A program made the position numbers and the translations under genes. Below are positions 26,816 through 32,493 of a stretch of 32,493 bases of DNA, piece by piece. Below the pieces are notes generated by a model. The model was not told where the DNA came from and made no database searches. It worked only from the letters and a program-made list of their open reading frames with translations. Position 1 is the first letter of the stretch; the number at the start of each line of letters is the position of its first letter. Source of the stretch: Patescibacteria group bacterium (GTDB lineage Bacteria; Patescibacteriota; Patescibacteriia; UBA9570; JAHJKD01); the NCBI GenBank assembly GCA_018822435.1, contig JAHJKD010000035.1, forward strand, positions 1 through 32,493. The letters are read 5' to 3'.

Positions 26816-27212
26816 AGAAGCGAAACTGCCAGCTTACGCGATGCCCGGAGACGCCGGCATGGATTTTTTTACGAATGAAGAAAAAATCCTGAAGCCCGGC
26901 GAAAGACATTTGTTTTCTACAGGCATTAAAATTGCTGTGCCAGAAGGACATGTCGGCCTGGTCTGGGATAAAAGCGGCCTGGCCGTTAATCTTGGCCTGA
27001 CAACCATGGCAGGGGTTGTTGATGAGGGATACAGAGGAGAAGTAAAGATATTGGCTGTTAATTTAAGTGATGAAGATATTAAAGTTGATAGACATTCTAA
27101 GATCGCACAAATGCTAATTCAGAAGAAGGAAAGTGTAGATATTGAGGAAGTTAATAAATTAGAAGAAACTGAAAGAGGAGACGGGGGCTTTGGTTCAACT
27201 GGCTTAAAATAA
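26787..27212 (+). CDS. dut: dUTP diphosphatase
   Basis: 141 residues, trimeric dUTPase. Removes dUTP and gives dUMP for ThyX. All five motifs are present: PGDAGMDFF, the WDKSGLA motif (usually RSGLA), GVVDEGYRGEV with the catalytic Asp, RHSKIAQMLI, and the terminal ERGDGGFGSTG. The ATG lies inside the tmk 3' end. It closes the dTTP cassette. A family B double hairpin follows. Confidence 0.95.
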   Translation: MKLLIEKLDKEAKLPAYAMPGDAGMDFFTNEEKILKPGERHLFSTGIKIAVPEGHVGLVWDKSGLAVNLGLTTMAGVVDEGYRGEVKILAVNLSDEDIKVDRHSKIAQMLIQKKESVDIEEVNKLEETERGDGGFGSTGLK

Positions 27213-27220
27213 GGCTAATA

Positions 27221-27284
27221 AGGCGGACATGTGATGTCCGCTTTCAATTAATAAGATGGAAGCGGATGTCACCACATCCGCCTC
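27221..27284. repeat. Family B tandem hairpins between dut and nadE
   Basis: First stem GCGGACAT/ATGTCCGC, with CTTTCAATTA after it (27221-27246). Second stem GCGGATGT/ACATCCGC (27257-27284). The two units are inverted relative to one another, with the opposite order to the 2862-2936 locus. The first may weakly terminate the dut transcript, as TTT follows. Confidence 0.88.
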
Positions 27285-27295
27285 TGTAAAAACAT

Positions 27296-28033
27296 ATGAA
27301 AAAAAATTACAAATCAATTGAAAAAAAGATAGTAAAGTTCATAAAATCTGAAATTGGCCCCAAACAGGCAATTGTGGGCTTGTCTGGCGGCATTGATTCC
27401 GCGGTGGTGGCGTATTTAGCTGTTAAAGCTCTAGGCAGTAAAAAAGTTTTTGGTATCATGACGCCTTCATCAGCCAATGTTAGTGATGATTTAAGATTGG
27501 CTAAAAAAGTGGTTCGTAATTTGAAAGTTAAATCGTCTGTGATAGAGATTGAACCGATTATTAAAATAATGGAAAAAAAGGCCGGATTTTTTAAGAAGAG
27601 GCTGCCGCACGCTAATCTGACGGCCCGAATTCGCATGATAATGCTCTACGGCAAAGCTAATGAGCTGGATGCCATAGTCCTGGGTACAGGCAATAAATCC
27701 GAGCTAATGACCGGATATTTTACTAAACATGGCGACGGAGCTGCTGATATTTTGCCGATTGGTGATCTATACAAGACTGAAGAAAGGGGATTGGCTGGTT
27801 ATTTAGGCGTGCCTGAAGAAATCATTAATAGGACGCCGACAGCAGGCTTATGGAAGGGCCAGGAAGATGAAAAAGAAATGGGTGTTTCCTACGAAGAACT
27901 GGATTTAATTTTAGAAGCTTTGGATAAAAAGAAAAGCCTGGGATCATTTTCCCAGGCTAAAGTAAATAAGGTTAAAAAGATGATGGCCATGAGCGAACAT
28001 AAGCGTGAATTACCCCCGGTTTGCCAGCCGTGA
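27296..28033 (+). CDS. nadE: NAD+ synthetase (NH3-dependent type)
   Basis: 245 residues. Amidates nicotinate adenine dinucleotide to NAD+ with ATP. The PP-loop motif SGGIDSAVVAYLA is at about residues 30-42. GTGNKSELMTGYFTKHGDGA and PIGDLYKTE are catalytic and substrate motifs, and TPTAGLWKGQEDEKEMG is near the C-terminus. There is no glutaminase domain, so ammonia is the nitrogen donor. Its 3' end overlaps the convergent PAS gene by 24 bases. The last residues, KRELPPVCQP, vary within the family. Confidence 0.95.
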   Translation: MKKNYKSIEKKIVKFIKSEIGPKQAIVGLSGGIDSAVVAYLAVKALGSKKVFGIMTPSSANVSDDLRLAKKVVRNLKVKSSVIEIEPIIKIMEKKAGFFKKRLPHANLTARIRMIMLYGKANELDAIVLGTGNKSELMTGYFTKHGDGAADILPIGDLYKTEERGLAGYLGVPEEIINRTPTAGLWKGQEDEKEMGVSYEELDLILEALDKKKSLGSFSQAKVNKVKKMMAMSEHKRELPPVCQP

Positions 28034-30064
28034 TTCTAAATCCTTAATTTTATTTTTTAATTCAATCATTTTAATTTCCCGGCCGACCATGGCTTTATTG
28101 GTTCTTTCCAGTTCATCCATTTTTTCCTGTAAGGCTTTTTCGGCAATCCTTTTTTCTGTAATGTCCCGGATAATATTCACAAATCCGACTACTTTATTAT
28201 TTTCGAGTTCTTGGCTAGCAGATATATGGATATATTTGATTTGTCCGTTTTTACATCTAATTTTTAAGTCCAGCTCTGGTGTGGACTTTCCCTTAACTAG
28301 ACCTTCTTTAAATAATTTTGCCAGATAAGGAATATTTTCCGGCAAAATAATATGGCGTAATTTTAAGAATGATTTTCCCGCTACTTCTTCTTTTTTATAG
28401 CCGACAATTTTTTCTAGTTGAGGATTAATAGTGATTATTTTACCATTACGGCCGGAATAAAGAATGCCATCTTTGGAATTTTCAAATATTGTACGGTATT
28501 TTTCTTCAGATTTCTTAATTTGTTCTTCTGCCTGCTTGCGTTGGGTGATATCTGTGCAACTGCCGATCCATTTTACCGGCCTGCTATGTTCGTCTAAAAC
28601 AGGTTTGCCTCTGTCTTCCCAATAAGCATAAGAGCCATCTTTCTTGCGAACCCTGTATTCCTCAAAAATCGGCCGTTGGCTTTGGCGATGGAGCTTTACT
28701 GAATCTATTAATCGCGTGCGGTCATCAGGGTGCATTAAATCAATCCAGGCTTTTATGGTATGTGATATTTCTCCAGGTTTATAACCCAGGACTTCGTCAA
28801 TCGGGCCAAACCATTCCAGATTGTCATTTTTTACATCCCACTCATATATGAGGTCAATACTAACATCGGCTGCCATTTTAAGGCGTTCTTCTGCCTGCTT
28901 GCGATCAGTCACATTTCTTAATGAAGCGATAATTGCCCGTTGTCCTTCATAATTTATCAATGTTCCCCAGGATTCAATCCAGAATTGTTTTCCTTTAATA
29001 TCTTTAACTTTATATTCTGATAGATAATTGCCCTTGCCTTTAATAACATCAAATATTTCCCTCAGCACTAATTTTTTCATTCCTTCTGTTAAAAAAATGC
29101 TGATATTCATCCCGAGCGCTTCTTTTATATCTTTGAATCCGAACATTTTTGCAGCTGCCTTGTTTCCGAACAATATCTTTCCCTTGAAATCAATAATAAT
29201 GACAGAGTCCAGGATGTTTTCTGATAAATTCTTGTATTTTTTCTCACTTTCTATAAGCCCTTGTTTCATTTTTTTTCTTTCCGAAATATCCCGGGCTATG
29301 CCGAGAATGCATCTTTTACCTTTTAGTTTTATTGGAAAAGATTTTATTTCCACTTTAATTTTTTTGCCGCCTCTTTGCAGAAGGGTGTATTCTTCCGGGC
29401 CGGAGGGCAGGCCGCGCAGATTGTGGGCCAGGGATTTGGCGGCTTTTTTAAGGTCGGCCCGACCGAGCATCCTGGTGCGGAACAGGTTCTGGCCCGCCAT
29501 TACCTTTTTAGAATAACCGGAAATCTGTTCCACCATTTTGTTGGCGTCAATAAAATTTCCTTTCAGGTCGATTATAAACATGGCATCAGGGGCTGAATCA
29601 AATATAATTTTGAATTTTTTTTCGCTTTCTTTTAGAACACTTTCACCTTTCTTTTGTTCTGTTATGTCTTGCCCGGAACTTAGAGTATTAATGATTTTTC
29701 CTTTTTCGTTTTTAATATAAATGTTATGGAAGGAAAGAAGCCTTTCTTCACCCTTTTTATTAATTATTGGATTTTCAAAATATTCAACATCTTTTATTTG
29801 ACCGGCCATTAATTCATTGAAAACATCACGAACATCTTTTTTCATTCGGGCCGGAAGAAAGTTGGTAAACCAATTTTTTCCAATAATTTCTTTTTCCGGA
29901 TATCCTAGAATTTTCGCGCCTTTTTTGTTTATTCTAGCAACTTTTCCTTCATTATCAAGAAGAACCAGCATAACCTCAGCAATATCGAAATATAAATTAG
30001 ATTGTTTGAGATCTTGCTTACATTTTTTTATTTCTTCTAGGGGTTTTTGCAGAGCTTTGTCCAT
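28010..30064 (-). CDS. Soluble five-PAS sensor protein without an output domain
   Basis: 684 residues. Five PAS/PAC units at about 22-138, 145-265, 272-390, 395-513 and 518-640, each ending in a PAC-type segment such as GQDITEQKK, ARDISERKK, RNVTDRKQAEE, CTDITQRKQAEE or IRDITEKRIAE. A final coiled coil (640-684, KMDELERTNKAMVGREIKM) then stops. There is no histidine kinase, GGDEF, EAL or HTH part, no membrane helix and no response regulator nearby. The C-terminal sequence looks like the helix that leads into a kinase in related proteins, so output may be through protein-protein contact, or a kinase part was lost. It is convergent and overlapping with nadE. Confidence 0.88.
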   Translation of the reverse strand: MDKALQKPLEEIKKCKQDLKQSNLYFDIAEVMLVLLDNEGKVARINKKGAKILGYPEKEIIGKNWFTNFLPARMKKDVRDVFNELMAGQIKDVEYFENPIINKKGEERLLSFHNIYIKNEKGKIINTLSSGQDITEQKKGESVLKESEKKFKIIFDSAPDAMFIIDLKGNFIDANKMVEQISGYSKKVMAGQNLFRTRMLGRADLKKAAKSLAHNLRGLPSGPEEYTLLQRGGKKIKVEIKSFPIKLKGKRCILGIARDISERKKMKQGLIESEKKYKNLSENILDSVIIIDFKGKILFGNKAAAKMFGFKDIKEALGMNISIFLTEGMKKLVLREIFDVIKGKGNYLSEYKVKDIKGKQFWIESWGTLINYEGQRAIIASLRNVTDRKQAEERLKMAADVSIDLIYEWDVKNDNLEWFGPIDEVLGYKPGEISHTIKAWIDLMHPDDRTRLIDSVKLHRQSQRPIFEEYRVRKKDGSYAYWEDRGKPVLDEHSRPVKWIGSCTDITQRKQAEEQIKKSEEKYRTIFENSKDGILYSGRNGKIITINPQLEKIVGYKKEEVAGKSFLKLRHIILPENIPYLAKLFKEGLVKGKSTPELDLKIRCKNGQIKYIHISASQELENNKVVGFVNIIRDITEKRIAEKALQEKMDELERTNKAMVGREIKMIELKNKIKDLESRLANRG

Positions 30065-30081
30065 ATATTTATAATAATATT

Positions 30082-30810
30082 TTAGAATTCAATTGATTGA
30101 CCACCAAAATAATTAACTAATCGACCAGCCAAATATCCGACAATCAGGGCGATGCCGCCGAGGATGAGTATGCGCAGGCCGGATTTGAGCCAAGAATCGA
30201 CCGTATAGCGGGAAGTGATGGATCCGAGCAGGAAGAGACCGAGCATAGTGCAGACAATGGAAATATATATGGACGCAGAAATCGGCAGGAAGAAATATGC
30301 GCATAAAGGAATAAAACCGCCGATAATATAGGAAAAAAACATGAATATGCCCAGCTTAAAAGCACTGACATGAGATTTGCCGCTGAGATTAAGCTCGCGC
30401 AAAGACATTTCTTTAAGCATGAGCTGTTTGTCTTTTGAGGCTGTATCCGCCATAGATTTAGAAATTTTTTCAGGCCAGCCATCTTGTTTATACATGTTTG
30501 CCAATTCTTCTTTTTCTGTGTGAGGCGATTCATCAATTTCTGAACTTTCTTCCTCCAGTTTTTTGGCGTCAATGCCTTTTTCTGATTTGTTAGCGACATA
30601 AGAGCCGATGCCCATAGAAATGGACTCGACAGAGATAATCACGATTCCTGAAAGAATAACCATGAATTTGTCCTGGCTACCGACGGCTATGCCAGTAATG
30701 GCTCCTAGAGTTGATACCATACCGTCCTGCATGCCAAAAATTATTTCCCGGATGGCCGAGAGCTTAGTCGGTTTTTGATTATGAATTAATTTTGCTCTAC
30801 TTTTTTCCAT
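30082..30810 (-). CDS. VIT1/CCC1-family Fe2+/Mn2+ transporter
   Basis: 242 residues. IREIIFGMQDGMVSTLGAITGIAVG is the typical start of the family with the first membrane helix; about five helices in all, two before and three after a charged cytoplasmic metal-binding region of about 75-145 (EESSEIDESPHTEKEELANMY, KDKQLMLKEM). In eukaryotes such proteins store Fe or Mn in the vacuole; in bacteria they probably export or sequester the metals. The gene begins inside the 3' end of the PLDc_N-type gene (14-base overlap). Confidence 0.88.
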   Translation of the reverse strand: MEKSRAKLIHNQKPTKLSAIREIIFGMQDGMVSTLGAITGIAVGSQDKFMVILSGIVIISVESISMGIGSYVANKSEKGIDAKKLEEESSEIDESPHTEKEELANMYKQDGWPEKISKSMADTASKDKQLMLKEMSLRELNLSGKSHVSAFKLGIFMFFSYIIGGFIPLCAYFFLPISASIYISIVCTMLGLFLLGSITSRYTVDSWLKSGLRILILGGIALIVGYLAGRLVNYFGGQSIEF

Positions 30811-31090
30811 TATTATTTCCTTTTTTCTTTTTTAATTTTTTGTCTTCCGGTTTTTTTATAGTGAAATAATAGATGATCGCGCCGATAATGCCGGCCAGGG
30901 CCACGACCAAGACCCAGACGATCTTGTCGTTCTCGTTCTTAAAATCCCTTTTGGCAACATCGACCAGCATCAGCACCCAGATAACAAGAGAGGCAATAAT
31001 AAAGGCAAGGATAAGCAAATAAAAACCCATCCACAATAAGAAAAAACCGCCCATTACCAAGGGGATGATTAGCACGGCTAGGTCCTCCAT
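30797..31090 (-). CDS. PLDc_N-type small membrane protein
   Basis: 97 residues with two to three hydrophobic segments. WVLMLVDVAKRDFKNENDKI, then VWVLVVALAGIIGAIIYYF, is the PLDc_N pattern (phospholipase D-nuclease N-terminal transmembrane domain), here without any catalytic domain. A Lys-rich cytoplasmic tail follows (KKPEDKKLKKKKG). Such stand-alone PLDc_N proteins are common and of unknown function. Overlap of 14 bases with the downstream transporter suggests translational coupling. Confidence 0.82.
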   Translation of the reverse strand: MEDLAVLIIPLVMGGFFLLWMGFYLLILAFIIASLVIWVLMLVDVAKRDFKNENDKIVWVLVVALAGIIGAIIYYFTIKKPEDKKLKKKKGNNNGKK

Positions 31091-31105
31091 ATATTTATTT
31101 TAATT

Positions 31106-31444
31106 TTAATTAGAAGTTAAAAATTTGCATTCAGGCGTGACTTCAACAAAATGACTAGCTTCCCGGGAGCGATAACTGGAACATTGATTTTCGGCAATGT
31201 CGTCAACATCAGTGCGCGGAGAATGAGCCACATCACAAACCCAATCAGGTTCGCTTTCCATGGGATCGCCCAAACAAGGGCTTTGTGACAGATCGTGCCC
31301 GGTATTAAGCGCATCCTGGCACAAGCTAATGCATTGGTTTGAAACAGATTGCTTCTCATTTTTTGTTATTTCATTTTGACTGCATGAAGCTCCCATTGCC
31401 AATAAGAAAAAAGGGACGATTAACAATAGTAATTTAATTTTCAT
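31106..31444 (-). CDS. Small Cys-rich exported protein, possible lipoprotein
   Basis: 112 residues. Signal peptide: MKIKLLLLIVPFFLLAMGAS then C, which resembles a lipobox with an unusual -3 residue (G-A-S-C). The mature part has six further cysteines (CISLC, SPCLGD, WVCDVAHSPR, NQCSS, PECKF), consistent with three disulfides outside the membrane. I do not recognise the family. The ordered segment DWVCDVAHSPRTDVDD...NQC...HFVEVTPEC looks like a real conserved domain. An extended -10 directly at the ATG suggests its own leaderless mRNA. Confidence 0.7.
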   Translation of the reverse strand: MKIKLLLLIVPFFLLAMGASCSQNEITKNEKQSVSNQCISLCQDALNTGHDLSQSPCLGDPMESEPDWVCDVAHSPRTDVDDIAENQCSSYRSREASHFVEVTPECKFLTSN

Positions 31445-31450
31445 ATCAAT

Positions 31451-31459
31451 ATTATACCA
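31451..31459 (-). promoter_or_regulatory. Extended -10 promoter at the 31106-31444 gene
   Basis: On the minus strand TGGTATAAT (31459-31451) is a perfect extended -10. It ends 6 bases before the ATG at 31444, so the transcript would start at or next to the start codon. TTGGAA at 31478-31473 could serve as a weak -35, inside the tail of the upstream gene. Confidence 0.62.
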
Positions 31460-32493
31460 TTATTTCTTAATTTTCCAAACATGGACAATAGGCTTGTCAT
31501 CATCAGCCCTATATTCCATGATAAATAATCTATCATGCTTCTGGTCAAAGGCAACTGAGCTGATATGACGTTTTTGTTGAGCAGATGTAACATTGTACAT
31601 GAATTCGTCTATATCCATGGTTGCATAGGGTTGCGGTTCCCAAGGTTTTAATTTTCCTGATGCGACTTTTTTTAGTTTTTTAGGATTGTAAAATAATAAT
31701 TGGCCTTTGAATCCGGTTGACCACCAGCCGCGATCGTCGTTAGGTGGGTCAGGGATGGGCGGATAAGGAGGGTCATCTGGCCAAACCACACCATTGGCAA
31801 ACCCATACCAATCCTCGCCCGTGCCTTTAGTGCCGGCGAAAATAACCCCTTTTTTATCATTGGCTTTGATCCAGGCGCCGCCGATCCATTCGTCGGAATG
31901 ATGATAGTTATTTAGTTTGTGTTGAGTGGTTGCCTCCCAATCATCAGAAGCCGTATATTTTATCAAGGCTTTACTTTTTAGGGTGGCCTGAGGAGAGGGG
32001 ACCTGGCCTTTGCCCCAGGGGCCGTAAGCGATCAAAGAAGGGCCCATGCCGGACCAGCCGCCGTCTCTAAACCGGCCGGTGGCCAAACGTTTGCCTTTGC
32101 TATTATTTCGCACCCATTTTTGGGGAATCTTAAATAAATAATCGCCACTGGTATAATTTGTTCTTTTACCCAAGTACCAAGGGCCTTTGGATTTTTTCTT
32201 GTCCAGAACAAGAAGGGACATGGCATGGGATTCCTGCAAGTCTTCATAAAAGTGCTGGCCCCAGGAAAAATGAACACGACCTTTTTTTTGATCACCGCGT
32301 GGTCCTAGATATTCAAGGCCCATACGCGGGATTTCTCGGTCGCCAATACCCAGGCCTTGTCTGATATTAGTAAAATTTTGGATAGTGCCGGCTGTATTTA
32401 AATCGTTCAGGTTGTTTGAAATAATTGGTTTAGGAATATTAATTTCGGAAACCCATTGGTTATGGTCGTGGCCAGTGGCGTACAAAGAGCCAC
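31460..32493 (-). CDS. Unrecognised protein, 5' end outside the window
   Basis: The frame is open through the right edge, so the true start is not in the window; TTG at 32485 should not be taken as a start because Gly-Ser codons precede it in frame. About 344 C-terminal residues are visible. Trp, Gly, Asp and Tyr are abundant, as in secreted beta-rich proteins. GSLYATGHDHNQWV near the visible start and SVAFDQKHDRLFIMEYRADD plus VHVWKIKK at the end recall blades of a beta-propeller, with GLYCINE/Trp-rich repeats between (DEWIGGAWIKANDKKGVIFAG). No catalytic motif is recognised. Confidence 0.6.
   Translation of the reverse strand, partial: GSLYATGHDHNQWVSEINIPKPIISNNLNDLNTAGTIQNFTNIRQGLGIGDREIPRMGLEYLGPRGDQKKGRVHFSWGQHFYEDLQESHAMSLLVLDKKKSKGPWYLGKRTNYTSGDYLFKIPQKWVRNNSKGKRLATGRFRDGGWSGMGPSLIAYGPWGKGQVPSPQATLKSKALIKYTASDDWEATTQHKLNNYHHSDEWIGGAWIKANDKKGVIFAGTKGTGEDWYGFANGVVWPDDPPYPPIPDPPNDDRGWWSTGFKGQLLFYNPKKLKKVASGKLKPWEPQPYATMDIDEFMYNVTSAQQKRHISSVAFDQKHDRLFIMEYRADDDKPIVHVWKIKK

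Noticed and set aside
32483-32485. TTG start of the last gene inside the window
   Set aside because: The frame continues upstream to the edge with Gly-Ser codons before Leu-Tyr-Ala-Thr; the visible part begins in the middle of a domain.

Overview
The window looks like a chromosomal segment of a bacterium from the Candidate Phyla Radiation (Patescibacteria, probably Parcubacteria-like). This is an inference from several things: AT-rich DNA; almost no Shine-Dalgarno sequences before start codons; single compact housekeeping operons; a helicase fused to an Fe-S nuclease; a GlmU-like acyltransferase standing alone; many intergenic palindromes and no transposase. TGA is used as stop (rplK, nadE, thyX), so the genetic code is the ordinary bacterial one and not the Gracilibacteria/Absconditabacteria variant.

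Layout. 1-199: 3' end of an RmuC-like gene. 205-2001 (+): a palindromic repeat, a GlmU-like beta-helix acyltransferase, a strong terminator, a good sigma70 promoter and an anchored hypothetical protein. 2153-11834 (-): a complete V/A-type ATPase operon in the order H(G)-I-K-E-C-F-A-B-D, closed by a terminator and followed by an RluB-family pseudouridine synthase. 12051-21615 (+): UvrD-RecB-type helicase-nuclease, small membrane protein, pheS, pheT, gyrB and a CarS-like (CDP-archaeol synthase family) membrane protein. 21620-22325: a GxxExxY PD-(D/E)XK gene bracketed by copies of a 23-bp repeat, with a promoter-hairpin module on either side. 22346-24408 (+): secE-nusG-rplK-rplA. 24413-27212 (+): an overlapping dTTP cassette (dCMP deaminase, nucleotide-kinase-like P-loop protein, thyX, tmk, dut), then nadE. 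28010-32493 (-): a five-PAS protein with no output domain, a VIT1/CCC1-family transporter, a PLDc_N-type membrane protein, a Cys-rich lipoprotein candidate and the 3' part of an unrecognised protein cut by the window edge.

How it fits together. The ATPase keeps every Na+-ligand residue known from the Enterococcus hirae NtpK ring, so it probably moves Na+. The nucleotide genes give a route from dCMP and dUTP to dUMP, then dTMP and dTDP. NadE completes NAD from salvaged precursor. The secE-nusG-rplKA block is the conserved translation/transcription/secretion cluster.

The most unusual content is non-coding. At least seven distinct families of palindromic or tandem repeats occupy the gaps, one repeat appears to have entered the coding linker of the helicase-nuclease, and one family frames the GxxExxY nuclease-fold gene like the ends of a non-autonomous or self-sufficient mobile unit.
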